Shown here: positions 1 through 11,289 of the stretch, piece by piece
Numbering within the stretch: the stretch's first letter is position 1
Layout of the letters: each line of letters starts with the position of its first letter
Assembly (NCBI RefSeq): GCF_026745355.1
Contig: NC_079202.1
Location: 56,274,655 to 56,338,654, forward strand
Direction of reading: 5' to 3'
Length of the DNA: 64,000 nucleotides
Source: Beta vulgaris subsp. vulgaris
Taxonomy: Eukaryota > Streptophyta > Magnoliopsida > Caryophyllales > Amaranthaceae
The notes under the pieces: generated by a model
Databases searched by the model: none
What the model was told of the DNA's origin: nothing
The model's input: the letters and a program-made list of their open reading frames with translations, nothing else
Made by a program: the position numbers and the translations under genes

Positions 1-55
1 GCTAATTAAAGAAAGCTAAATATAACATCCTAAATTTAAAGTTTGTTTTTCAACA
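1..55 (-). repeat. 3' LTR of the copia element (partial)
   Basis: Only 55 bp are inside the window; they match 4418-4472 base for base. The rest of this LTR and the left target duplication are outside. Confidence 0.93.
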
Positions 56-64
56 CACCCCCTC
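56..64 (-). other. Polypurine tract
   Basis: The minus strand reads GAGGGGGTG directly before the 3' LTR (TGTTG...). This is the expected position and composition of the plus-strand priming tract. Confidence 0.85.
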
Positions 65-3000
65 AAACTTTAATTTTCATACCAAGTAATTCTCTCAACC
101 TTTTGAATGTTTCCAGAGATAGGGGCTTTGTAAAAATATCTGCAACTTACTCAGTGGTATTACAATACTTGAGCTCAATTGCTCCTTGCTTCAGTTGATC
201 TCGTAAGAAATGAAAACGAGTATCAATGTGTTTACTCCTTCCATGTTGAACTGGATTTTTAGCAAGTTTTATTGCAGACACATTGTCGACGTGTATTGTC
301 GTAGGTTTCACTTGAACATGATCAAGTTCTTGTAGGAGATTTCTTAACCATATTGCTTCACAGACTGCAGATGAAGCTGCTATGTATTCTGCTTCGCAGC
401 TTGACAATGCTACCACTGGTTGCTTTTTCGAACTCCAAGTGAAAGCAGTTGAACCTAGATAGAAAGCATATCCAGTTGTACTTTTCCTTTCATCTTGATC
501 TCCAGCCCAATCACTATCTGAATAGCCGTATAATGTTGCTTCATCTCCATAAGCATAAAACATTCCATATTCTAAGGTACCTTTTATATACCTTACTATT
601 CTCTTTGCAGTGCACCAATGTGATTCTTTTGGTGTTTCCATGTATCTACTGACAAGCCCAACTCCATATACAATGTCAGGCCTTGTGATAGTTAAGTACC
701 TTAGGCTTCCAACTAGACTTTTGTACAAAGTTGGATTAATTGATTTTCCTTCTCCAACTTTCGTCATCTTTATTCCTGTTGAGACAGGAGTGCTCATGGG
801 TTTGCATGTAGTCATTTTAAACTTTTCAAGAATCTCTTTTGCATATTTCTTTTGTTGAAATGAAAATTCCATCTTCATTTTGTTGTACTTCTTCCCAAGA
901 AAGTAATTCATCAGCCCACAGTCGGTCATTTCAAATTCTTTGAACATGACCCTTTTGAAAACTTCGAACATTCTTTCATTGTTCCCAGTGAACAATAGAT
1001 CATCAACATATAAGCTTACTATGAGTATATTATCACCATTCTTCTTCACGTAGACTGCATGTTCATACGGACACTTAACAAAACCATTCTGGATTAAGTA
1101 TCCATCAATACGTGTGTTCCAAGCTCGTGGAGCTTGCTTTAGACATAAAGTGCCTTTTTCAGCCGAAGCACTTTATTTCTTTCCCTTGATAATAAAACCT
1201 TCAGGTTGTTCTACATAAACTTCTTCTTCAAGAACGCCATTTAAAAATGCAGATTTAACATCAAGCTGGTATATCTTCCATTTATGATGTGCTGCAAGTG
1301 AAATTAACAATCTCACTGTATCTAATCGAGCTACGGGAGCAAATACTTCATCGTAATCAACCCCGTATTTTTGCTTGTAACCTTTTGCTACAAGTCTTTC
1401 CTTGTATCTGTCAATGCTTCCATCAGCACCTCTCTTGATCTTATATACCCATTTCACACCAATAGCCTTTGGCCCTTTGGCAATGTAGCAAACTCCCATG
1501 TATCATTTTTCTCTATTGAGTGGATCTCCTCTTTCATAAAAGATATCCATTCTTCTTCTCCAGCGGCTTTTTAAAATTGATTGGTTCATGATCAGCATAT
1601 AGGCAAAATAAATCTACCTCTTCAATTCAGTTGTATTCTCATAGATGTCTCTTAAGCTTCTCATTTAAGAGGTGTTTTGATGATGAACTTGATCCTCCAT
1701 TGATGGCGATGGTGGTGATGATGACTGATTATTATTTTGTGGAGTGTTTGGTGGATTTTGTTCAGAACTCTCTCCTTAACATCATCATACCCTTCAAACA
1801 ACAATTTTCTCTTTCTCTTTTTCTTGGTCATCCATTTCCAGATTCTCCTTCGCTGAATATTACATCCCGACTCAATTAACTTTCCAGTTATTGGACTATA
1901 TAATTTATAAGCCTTGGATTGTGAACTGTATCCAATAAAGATACATTTTTCACCACGATCATCTAACTTCTTTCTGTTTGCTTCTGGTATTTTGAGCATA
2001 GGCAATGCACCCAAATACTCTCAAATGTTAACATTTGGCTTTTCACCACTCCATGCTTCTTGTGGAGTCATATTTTTTCACACTTTTCGTAGGACAACGA
2101 TTTAGAATATAAGTTGTCCAAGCAACAACTTCTGCCCAGAATTGCTTCGGCAATCCCCTTTCTTTCAAGATGCTTCGTGTCATGTCTAGAATTGTTCGAT
2201 TCTTTCTCTCGGCAATTCCATTTTGTTGCGGTGTATAGGAGGCTGTGAATTGTTGTCGTATTCCCGTCGCTTTGCAATAATTTTTGAATAAATTTGATTT
2301 ATATCACCCCTCGATCTGATCTTAGGGTTTTCAACTTATACCCACTTTCAAGCTCCACCCGAGCTTTAAATTGCATAAATGTATCAAATGCAGCTGATTT
2401 CTCCTTTAACATATACACCCACAATTTCCTGCTATAATCATCTATGAAGGTAATAAAATAACGATTACCTCCTAAAGATATCGGTTCCAATGGTCCACAA
2501 ATATCCGTGTGTACCAATTGCAATGGTGCTTTCGCTCTCCATGATAATCCCTTCTGAAATGTAGTCTAGCTTGTTTTCCTGCCGTGCATATCTCACAAAC
2601 TTGTTTTAGGATCTTCAATTTTAGGCAAGCCAGCACCATATTCTTCGATTGCAAAAGTTTTAGGCCATTGAAATGCAGATGCCCAAAACGCTTATGCCAT
2701 TTCCATGAATCATTCTCAATAACACCATAGAAGCATTTTTGTACCTCGGTGTTAAGTTGCAGCGGAAACATGCGATTCTTCGCCATTTTTGATTGAGCAA
2801 TAAGTCTTCCACTTTTATCTTTAAGTTGAAGATTATTACCTTCCATATGAACAATATATCCCTTTTCCAAAAGTTGCCCAATACTAAGGATGTTGCTTTT
2901 CATATCAGGCACGTAGTAAAATTAGAAATAAATTCTTCATTTCCATTTGCTTGAAATATTCGTATTTTCCCTTTACCTTCAACTTGTAGTTTGGATGAAT

Positions 3001-3280
3001 CTCCCAAACTTACATTACCTTGTGCATTCTCATCAAGGTCAATAAAATATTCCCTTCTACCACACATGTGGTTACTCGCAGAATCGAAAAACCACATGTC
3101 TTGTTGATATATAGCCTCTTCATGTGCTAGTAACTGCAGGACTTTCCTCATTGTTTTGGGATGATTAGCGAAATTTAAATGATTTCCTGATCTTTTTGTT
3201 TGCTCCAGATTCAGATGCATAATGTCCATATTTTTGACAATTATAGCATTGAATGTCTTTTCCCTTACCACGTTCATTGA
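63..3280 (-). pseudogene. copia pol remnant (protease, integrase, RT, RNase H)
   Basis: The segments run in order on the minus strand. Protease is at about 3100-3050 (DSASNHMCG, lacking the Gly of the usual D-S/T-G triad). The integrase zinc region is at about 2720-2580 (WHKRFGH and CEICTAGKQ), and the integrase core at 2523-2299 (HTDICGP, LRSDRG). RT is at 1499-1173 ([12 protein letters not shown]) and from 1049 (YVDDLLFTGNN). RNase H is at about 540-230 (SDSDWAGD, ALSSCEAEY, HVDN). A premature TAA follows YCNTTE near 147, while the conserved tail runs on to a TGA at 63-65. Frameshifts lie between nearly all segments. Confidence 0.92.
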
Positions 3281-3289
3281 AAACTCTTC

Positions 3290-4083
3290 CTCCTCTGTTT
3301 AACCCTCTACCACGACCAAAACCTGTGTCATTATTTTGGTTGCGAGGTTGGTAGTTATTACACGACCTCTACCTCCGCGTCCTCGAACATTGCCTTGTCG
3401 GTTTCCACCTCTTCGTTCATTTGATTGGAATCTTGATTCAAGTGCCTGATCGATTACAGCTGGTCCATCATTCTTCTGAATTCTTTGTTCATGCACTTGA
3501 AGTGATCCCATAAGCTCTTCTATTGATAATGTATCAATATCCTTTGATTCTTCAATTGCTGGTAATACATGATTGAATTTTTTATTACACGATCGTAGAA
3601 CTTTTTCAACAATTTTTTTATCTTCATCTTTTACCATTTTGTTTTTGTTGTGTCACATTCGTGAGAAGCCGAGAAAAATAATCAGAAATAGACTCAGTCT
3701 CTGTCATTTTTTTCTCAAATTCACCTCGCAGGGCTTGTAAACGGATTTTCCTAACCTTCTCGACACCTTTAAATATTGTTGCAAGAGTATCCCAAGCTTC
3801 TTTGCTTGTGGAGGTATTTGATATCTTCACAAATGTTTCACGATCCAAACCTGCATATATGATAAAATAATGCCTTTTGATCTTTTTTCTGATTTTCTTT
3901 CAAATTCTTCTTTTTGTTCTTTGGTTAAAGAAGTCTTTGTTTCATCAGATGGTTTTTCGAAACCATCACTTACAACTTCCCATAAATCCTGGGAGCCAAA
4001 CAAAGCTTTCATTTTTAATGCACCAATCTTCATTTGTCTTTGGACAATTGGGGTACTTGTGGTTGGACGAAGTTGGTAGACAT
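3290..4083 (-). pseudogene. copia gag remnant
   Basis: The likely start is the ATG at 4083, opening MSTNFVQPQVPQLSKDK, followed at once by a frameshift and stop. The frame resumes with KMKALFGSQDLWEVVSDGFE, typical of the copia gag N-terminus, then a UBN2-type capsid region (about 3830-3600) and an Arg/Gly-rich basic stretch (about 3420-3330). A CCHC zinc knuckle follows at about 3205-3255, in another frame. It keeps C-X2-C-X4-H, but the last Cys is replaced by Ser. Several frame changes show that the gene is dead. Confidence 0.85.
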
Positions 4084-4114
4084 TTTTCAGGTATTGATAC
4101 TGAAACGATCACGT

Positions 4115-4127
4115 GGCTCTGATACCA
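4115..4127 (-). other. Primer binding site, initiator tRNA-Met type
   Basis: The minus strand reads TGGTATCAGAGCC two bases inside the 5' LTR. This is the usual plant copia site complementary to the 3' end of initiator methionine tRNA. Confidence 0.9.
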
Positions 4128-4129
4128 GA

Positions 4130-4472
4130 TGTAGGAGTTATAACAATTTACGAATTGCTAACTCAAATAATTATAGGAGTATATGAAAGAGAAAAAAATA
4201 TGAGTTACAACCCAGGATAAGAAAATATAATTTTAGATATATGTTTATGCAAAACTTCTCCTATATCTTCTTTTTATTTTCTGTTAAACTCTCTCAGGCT
4301 TTGCTTTTTTATATTTTTTCATGATTAGAAATGTTACATATATATAGTTATACAATTCTAAATAATTAAAGGATGATAATTGTTCTCATCACAAACCACT
4401 ATTTAAATTAAACAAATGCTAATTAAAGAAAGCTAAATATAACATCCTAAATTTAAAGTTTGTTTTTCAACA
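4130..4472 (-). repeat. 5' LTR of the copia element
   Basis: A 343-bp LTR with TG...CA ends on the minus strand (TGTTGAAAAAC...CTCCTACA). Its last 55 plus-strand bases (4418-4472) are identical to window bases 1-55, the visible part of the other LTR. The primer binding site abuts it. Confidence 0.93.
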
Positions 4473-5129
4473 GGTTGTAGAAGAAGAAAGAGACGGAAAA
4501 GGGGAAAAGGATGTAATGATTTTAAAAGAAAATTATATTAGATAATGAATCTGTTTAGTAAGTCACCGGTCAACTGAGATCGTTTGAAGAAGATGAACCC
4601 TATAGTTTGGATTATATTAGGATAATCTTTAGTTGGGATGTTTTCATTTTTTCTTTTAATTGTATTAATCAAGTTATATTGTCAATTTAATTTTTTATCA
4701 GGTTTTTCATACATAATTAAGAAGATAAAATCCCCTCAAAAAAAAAAAAAGAAGATAAAATCATTCTCCTAAATTGAATATTTAATTGAAATTTTAAATT
4801 CAATTTCCCTATTAACTTGTTCAATATATATATGACAAGTAAGAATAAAAAAAATATTATTTAATGTATATGGTAATTTAAATATATTAAGAATATATCA
4901 AACTTCTTATAAGGGGAACATACTCCTCCTACTCCCTTCACTTATACTTCTTCTGTTTAGAAGTTAGTTGCACCATTTGCATAGTATTTACTATGCAATA
5001 TGCACATGTTACACTTTAATTGTCTTTGGTGATTTACATTTTAGAAAAAACATAGTCATAAGGGATCTTGTTAAGTTCGTCTCAATGTATATATTTTTAA
5101 TATCAACTTTCTATAATTTGTACTTATAA
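4473..5129. other. AT-rich spacer with a truncated MITE remnant
   Basis: No coding signal. There is an A-rich run near 4740. From about 4940 to 5129 there is MITE-like sequence containing, on the minus strand at 5045-5088, the approximately 40-nt core that recurs elsewhere in the window. Its right end appears to be cut by the next element. Confidence 0.5.
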
Positions 5130-5363
5130 CTCCCTCCGATCTTTATTAGGTTACCCGTTTCTTTTCCACAAAGTTTTTGGAGAAACAATGTTGTGCATGG
5201 GACATATAAGGAAAGAGGAACTATATTATTGTATGTTAAAGTTGAATGTATATGTGATAGAAAGTTAGTGGTCTCATTTCAAAAATAGAAACAAAAGATT
5301 GGGTTTACTAATAAGGAACATCTCAAAAAGGAATACCGGTAAACTAATAAAGACCGAAGATAG
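5130..5363. mobile_element. Stowaway-like MITE
   Basis: Inverted ends: the left begins CTCCCTCCGATCTTTATTAG, and the right ends as the complement of CTATCTTCGGTCTTTATTAG. About 234 bp, noncoding. The CTCCCTCC end is the Stowaway (Tc1/mariner) signature; the TA target duplication is present only on the right. Confidence 0.75.
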
Positions 5364-5745
5364 TAATAATTGAAGATATTAATGTTTGAAAACATGCATT
5401 GACAAGCGTAAAAACATGAAATGATGTAACTATTTCTAAACGAAGAAAATATGATACTTCTAAACTTCCTTTAAATACAAAAATGATGTGACGTAATACC
5501 ATATAACTATACCATTAAAAATTGCTTTTAATTTGTGTTGTCCTACCTTAGGGAAGTGAGACAAATTCATTCTGACTAGTGCCTACTTTTATAGGGTGGA
5601 CATGAAATTTACACGGAGATGCGACAATTTTATTCTGAATAGTGCCTACATTTGTAGGATGGACCTGAAATTTATTTTGTTTGGAAAAAATTAGATATAT
5701 TGCATGATTGCATCTTTTCTATCTGAAATTCTATTATTTGATTAC

Positions 5746-6093
5746 GACTATGTTTAGTTCACCTTATTTTTGTTTATTTCAGATCTAATCAGATCAGATC
5801 AGATCAGATCAGAAAAAAATAAGTTCAGATCAAACTTATATTTAAAAATCACTATATCTTTCATTACATATTAGTAAAAATTATAATAATTGAATATTAA
5901 TAAAGTACTCATTGAGACGAATCAAACAAGACCCCACATGACTATATTTTTTCTTATATATTGAGAAAAATCTAAAAGATAAGATCTTGTTATCAGATCA
6001 GTTCAGATCAGATCAGATCAGATCAGAAAAAATAAGTTTAGATCAGATCAGATAAGTTCATATCAGAAAATTTCAGGTGAACTAAACATAGCC
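5746..6093. mobile_element. GGCTATG-end MITE, copy 1 (PIF/Harbinger-like)
   Basis: The termini are GACTATGTTTAGTTCACC and GGTGAACTAAACATAGCC (inverted). Both subterminal zones carry runs of AGATC units. The interior matches the copies at 24851-25202 and 36120-36460. The 3-bp target duplication is not clear in this copy (one terminal base is mutated), but it is clear in the other two. Confidence 0.8.
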
Positions 6094-6144
6094 GTATTCT
6101 TGTATTACAAATGAAAACTTTGTTTGTAAGCATACTCCCTAGAT

Positions 6145-9100
6145 TTAATTTCTTATTAAGGAAACGACTAAACTCAAACATTTGGAATCAGGTTTATGAG
6201 TTAGGTGATCATCCCAAACCCTACTATACCTATGGAAAAGCTCATCCATAATTTCTCCTCCAAAAAAGTGTTCGAGCATTGACCCGATCACAGCTCTATG
6301 CATTTTGGCTATTCTTTCTCCTTGTGTAAGAACCTCACAACTATGAAATAATTCATTGTTGTTATGTTTCACATGTTCATGTCCATCCCATTCCACTTCA
6401 AAACTTCCGAAACGATAGCCGAAAAATGACGATTCTTCTTCAACCAATTGCTTTAATTCTTCAACATAAGGTGCATAAAATGGCACATTGAAGCTATTCA
6501 CTTTCTCCTCTTCGATAATCCCCTATAATATATACGTAATTTATACGTTAGCTTATGCTTGTTAGAATTTATTAGATAATGTAAACTCATTCTATTGAAT
6601 TCAATTGATCAATATTTATAGAGTTACAATGATAGTTCTAATCATAGTACTTAAGAAACTAACAAGATTTATAAAAAAAAAATTATAAAAATATATCATA
6701 ACTCTAGGAAGATAATATTCTGTGTATATTCTCTATCAGTATTAATTAAAGCAGTTACAATCATAACTACGGAAGCATTACATAAGTTCATATCTTCACC
6801 AAAAATCAATGTATATATTTTACTCCCTCCATTCGATAATATAGTGTCTACTTCATTTTTGGTGGGTCGAACTTTAAAATTTTTGACTAAATATTCTCAT
6901 TTGTATATATAGAAAAACGTATTCATGTGAGATCTTGTTAGATTAATTCGTCTCAATGTGTAGTTTCATAATATCAACTTTTTATATTTTTTTATTAATA
7001 TGGAATTGAAGATATCAAAGGTCAAAGTTACGTATTGAAAACCGTGTAAAAAAACAAGCATTATATTATGGGACAGAGGAAGTAGTAGTATTAATGTTTT
7101 GGAACATAAGTAGTTGAATGAACTAACCTCGGAAACTAGGTTCATAAGACATTGGGAAAGGAACTCCCAAGGATAGTAAGATATGGGATCATTTAATCTC
7201 CTGCCCATCAATGTTAACACCATACGCCCCCCTGAAATCATTTCTTCAGCACGAGATTTTAGAAATAAAAGAAAATCCTTTCGGAATTGCAACTTGTATG
7301 CATCAACCACTTCACTTGGGCTAGTCACTGATGCATACATCTTTCCTTTGTTTTGCATCATTGGATTATCTTTGCCATCCAAACCTGGTGGAACCTGCAC
7401 AGGTGACAGGACCATATTATACTAGTAGTATTAGGTTAAGGTGCAAAAACAAAACTAAACTTGAGAAGACCAGGATAACAATAACTTATTGCGCATCGAA
7501 AATTATATGATATAGTCCGTTTTTATTTAATATATAGTCAATTTTCGTTTAAAGGAACAATCCTTGAACAATTGGCTTATGAATTTATCCATGTATCGTG
7601 ATCTAATTAAGTATCTAACCACTATGGAGAGTTAATTATAATGTAAATGACTATCTATAAATGCACTAAATCTACCGAGAAAAACAAGAAATCGATTATC
7701 TGGATTATTAATATTTTCATATTAAAAAATATCATCTAATATTACATAGTTTATTGGTTAAAACTTTCATATATTAAGTTTAGATCATGTGGTCGAATCT
7801 TATATAGAGCATGTTTTTTTCTATCTTTTTTAATGTGCATAATGATGACTTGGAATGAAACAATTATAAGAAGAATGTCATATAGCGCATAGATTTACTT
7901 AAGAATGTTGTTTAGTATATATGTTAAAATTTTGACACGGTTGCTACTAATTTTTCTTTCTAACCTCTTAATGAACCCATCCCTATATATTAACATTATA
8001 TATTGCTCTTATTAATAGTATTAGGTACTCCTATTACTTTTTTTTAATTAGGAAAGATAATTTGTCTGAATACCAATCTCTACTAGGCTACTAGCATGTT
8101 GCTCATACCAGCTGAAAGATTGAGTACAAGGCTAAACAATCCAAAAAACAACAAACCTGAAGACCACTAGAAGTGATTTCTCCAACATATTATTTGGATA
8201 AGGATTAGAACCCTAGGCAATCCCTTGAAATTGAGGGTCATACTCATCCACTGAGTTACCACATCACCCTTATATACTTCTAATAATTTAGCACCGAACA
8301 TAATTAAATGAGGCCAAACACATTATTTGAGCTTAAAATGTACCGTTAATATATACTTCCTTTGTTCTATAATATATGCAACATAATTCATTGTGTATTG
8401 ACACATTTTTTTAAGAAATCCGTGTAATAGGAGAAAGATGGAGACAATATAATACCAAATAAGATAATATTGCAATTAATGTGAAACTTCCAAATAAAAA
8501 TGAGAAATATTGCAATTAAAAAAGAACGGAGGAAGTAAATCTAACCTGAGATAGCCAATGCAAGCTACAAGAAGAGTGAACAAAATGCAAAGTGTTGGTA
8601 GGAAGCAACCTCCCATAGAACGTCCCAGGGAGACCTGCTATAAAGCAAGGCCCAAAATCATTACCCTTCTCTTCTTTCAACTTCTTTTGGAAACTAGAGA
8701 GTGATGCAAAAACCCCATTGAAATCATTTCCTGGTAAATCATTCAAAAACACCATAAACTTGGGTGATGCCGAATTTCGGTCCATTCTAAGGCATCTTGC
8801 ATTAACCATGTCCATGATCTCCGACACTGCCGCTAGGGCGGTGGGTCCGGACGAGCAACCAAGGTCCGCGATGGCCATGGTTTCAGGAAAATCATTGTCA
8901 AAGTAGCCTTGTATGGCTTCTTCTACAAATGACTTTGTTACGGATAATATATTGTTCTGTAACAAGAAATGATAGAAATAAATAATTGAGTACAAAAAGG
9001 GGGAGATTGACATATTGATATATAGCAAATATTTTTAGAATATTATTATAAACTAATTGAGTAATTTCTTTGTTGGGATAGGATGCATTAGTGATGAGAT

Positions 9101-9521
9101 TAATATTACTATTTGTATATATACTAAGGATCTTGCCCTAACGAGGTGTCATACCAAAACCAATTGGCGATAGTAGGAGTGGCTCTTTTAGCTTATTATG
9201 TGATATTTTCTCTCATATTTCTCCAATATGAAATAACTCATATGTACAGAACATGGGGTTCAACAAAATTAAACCGTGAGAATAAACTAATTGAATTAAA
9301 CTGAATTTTTATTAATTTCGACCAAAAGAACATAGTATAACTACTTAAAAATTTGTCAGTTCAAAAATAAGAGAAAAGTTCAAGTAATAATGGTTTTGGG
9401 AGTATATTGATGGAGAAAGAATGAAAGATAGAGCAAGAATATTTGCCTGAACATTGCAATTCTTTGCGTAACTGTCTTCACCTTGACCTTTGTTCATATG
9501 AAATTCTTGAAGCATGTCCAT
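6145..9521 (-). CDS. SABATH carboxyl methyltransferase, jasmonate-methyltransferase-like
   Basis: A SAM-dependent enzyme that methylates the carboxyl of a small acid (jasmonate, salicylate or benzoate in this family). Exons: 9521-9447, 8956-8546, 7394-7128, 6522-6145; all are in phase 0 and join to 376 aa with a stop, the usual family length. The N-terminus HMNKGQGEDSYAKN and the substrate-pocket motif SLHWLSQVP resemble plant jasmonate methyltransferases more than salicylate ones. IADLGCSSG (residues 54-62) is the SAM site. FLNDLPGND, GTFYGRLLP and the fourth-exon start GIIEEEKVNSFN are conserved. Gln25 and Trp159 match acid-binding positions. Intron 1 uses a GC donor (CAG|GCAAAT); the others are GT-AG. 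No frameshift is seen, so it is probably functional. The substrate is not proved by sequence. Confidence 0.93.
6823..7082. mobile_element. Stowaway MITE in SABATH intron 3
   Basis: TA target sites at 6821-6822 and 7083-7084 flank inverted ends CTCCCTCCATTCGATAATAT and the complement of CTTCCTCTGTCCCATAATAT. Length 260 bp. It carries the shared core on the minus strand at 6911-6957. Confidence 0.85.
8038..8277 (-). mobile_element. tRNA-derived SINE in SABATH intron 2
   Basis: On the minus strand there is an A-box-like stretch (GGTAACTCAGTGGATGAG, near 8243-8261), then a B-box-like GGTTCTAATCC (near 8202-8212), a tRNA-unrelated body, and an A-rich tail (T-run at 8038-8048 on the plus strand). 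This layout is a Pol III SINE. Target duplications are not clear. Confidence 0.65.
8356..8535. mobile_element. Stowaway-like MITE beside a SABATH splice donor
   Basis: 180 bp with inverted ends (CTTCCTTTGTTCT and AGAACGGAGGAAG) and TA on both sides (8354-8355, 8536-8537). Its right end lies ten bases inside intron 2, next to the donor whose first intron base is 8545. Confidence 0.8.
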
Positions 9522-10126
9522 TGTTCCCAACTCTAGGAAAATAAGGATTTGTGAAATGAATAAATGTGACAATAAGAAGTAAATGATCCGGATAGTAGTT
9601 ATATCCCTAACAAAAAATTATATGGAGTACGATGATTAAGAAGCTCACTTGCAGTTCTTGTTCAATCAAATGACGTACACGAAAGGAGCATTTATAGAAA
9701 TAATTGAACCATGTCGTTTTCGGTGCCTAGTCCCTTATTTTGCATGGTTCTAATTAATCAAAAGAGAATGCCGATAACGAATGGTTAGACATCTAGTTTG
9801 TACTCGTTTGGTATACAAGAGAATTTAATTTATGTAGAAAGTTTCATTTTTACTTCTCTTATGTAATTTCATGAAAATGGCCTAAATTTATTTGGTTGGC
9901 ATCAAGAATTTGCAATTCATGTGGGAATTTTGATTGACTAGGGGGGTAATAAATTTCCACATTTTGTAGGAATTCAATTTCACAAGGAATTTTCATTGCA
10001 CCCATTTTCATAATTTATTGTCAACCAAACAACTTCCCAAATGAAAAAATCTTGTGAATTTTCATTGCCTATATAAATTACTGTCAACCAAACAACCATT
10101 AAATTTTGGAATATAAATTGAGACGA

Positions 10127-10127
<1 letters not shown>
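9522..10127. other. Spacer upstream of the SABATH gene
   Basis: Presumed promoter side of the methyltransferase. From about 9803 to 10100 it resembles a hAT-type MITE (left end ACTCGTTTGGTATACAAG, right CTGTCAACCAAACAACC), but no target duplication was found. No gene seen. Confidence 0.4.
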
Positions 10128-10186
<59 letters not shown>

Positions 10187-10192
10187 TATATA

Positions 10193-10265
<73 letters not shown>
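10128..10265. repeat. (TA)n microsatellite
   Basis: About 138 bp of nearly pure TA dinucleotides with a few interruptions. Confidence 0.97.
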
Positions 10266-10268
<3 letters not shown>

Positions 10269-10389
10269 TTGGAGGTGGATTCTATCTTTTTTTCCTATTA
10301 TACGTTTAGATACTTAAAAATTAGATATAAGCCTTTATGAGTAGAGAAGGTATTGTGTCAGACTCGTCTGACACAATACAACTGGTCGG

Positions 10390-10850
10390 ACCACTTCAGT
10401 TAGAAGCACTTGTGCTTCAGTTAGAAGCACTTGTGCTTCAGTTAGACGCACTTGGGTTTCAGTTGATCTTTATTTATTTTTTTAGGTAGTCTTTATTTTT
10501 TTTCCAGGTAGTCTTCATTTTTTTCCATGTAGTCTTCATTTTTTTCCAGTTAGTCTTCTTTTTTTTCAGTTGGTTTCAAATTTTTTTCAAACACCAACTG
10601 AAACATATAAAACACCAACTGAAAGAACAATAAGAAATAACTGAAACACCAACGAAGCACCAACTGAATGAAAGGAAAAATAAGAGCAGCTGAAATATAT
10701 TAAGCACCAACTGAAACATATTAAACACCAACTGAAATAACAACAAGAACTAACTGAAACACTAACAAAGCACCAACTGAAACAAAACAAAACCCAACTG
10801 AAACAAAACAATACCTAACTGAAAAATATCAATACCCAACTGAAAAAATT
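10390..10850. repeat. CAGTT / CAACTGAA repeat array in two orientations
   Basis: The left part repeats CTTCAGTTAGAAGCACTTGTG-like units and then TTTTTTCCAGGTAGTCTTC units. From about 10597 the motif flips to ACCAACTGAAAC, about a dozen times to 10845. The switch point (10568-10625) is itself an inverted repeat. Any ORF here is a shadow of the repeat. Confidence 0.85.
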
Positions 10851-11119
10851 CAAAGCCCTGGTTTTCCTCCAAGCCATATTCATCTTGCTTTACCATAATG
10901 TCATCCCTTATTCTAGTAACAACATCATCAAGACAGATGCAATGCTTTTTCGTTGATTTTCTCTACTTTTGCAACTCTTCTCTCTTCCAACTCTTCAATG
11001 TTTCTCTCTCCTTCATTTGTTTTTCTGGTAAGATTATCAATTCCGCTAATTTTTTTGGTGCACGATCTAATTTACATCATTTATGTTGTTTGTAATTTCG
11101 AGTTTCGGGTTTTTGTTCG

Positions 11120-11289
11120 TTTTCTAGTTGAGGACAATATGATTCCTCTTCTAATTGTCCCTTTTAACTATAAGAGCCAATAGGAAATGGAGTAGGCAAT
11201 TAGACAAATTTTCCTATCGCGTTGCAGTGATCTTCTTCGGTGGGGAAGATGACAGGGAGGCTTTGACTTATGCAAACCTAGGCCAATAA
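11120..11289 (+). pseudogene. Captured fragment of a CHX-type cation/H+ antiporter
   Basis: The plus strand encodes DNMIPLLIVPFNYKSQ, then after a frame change SYRVAVIFFGGEDDREALTY. The RVAV-FFGG-DDREAL block is a hallmark of the cytosolic tail of plant CHX antiporters, and the first piece fits the preceding PFHK-type region of the same tail. A long section between the two is missing, and no membrane domain is present. It lies inside the TIR element, so it is a transduplicated fragment rather than a gene. Confidence 0.75.

Larger units (their letters stand above)
1..4472 (-). mobile_element. Ty1/copia LTR retrotransposon, degenerate, left LTR cut by window edge
   Basis: Read on the minus strand, the order is 5' LTR (4472-4130), primer binding site, gag, protease, integrase, reverse transcriptase, RNase H, polypurine tract and 3' LTR (55-1). 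Integrase before RT is the copia order. Each LTR begins TGTTG, and the complete one ends in CA. The coding region is split over at least ten reading-frame segments by frameshifts and stops, so this copy cannot make a full polyprotein. Its ends look well preserved. The five bases right of the element (GGTTG, 4473-4477) would be the target duplication; the matching copy lies outside the window. Confidence 0.95.

Noticed and set aside
10587..10811. Phe/Ser/Cys-rich minus-strand ORF
   Set aside because: A shadow of the CAACTGAA repeat array.
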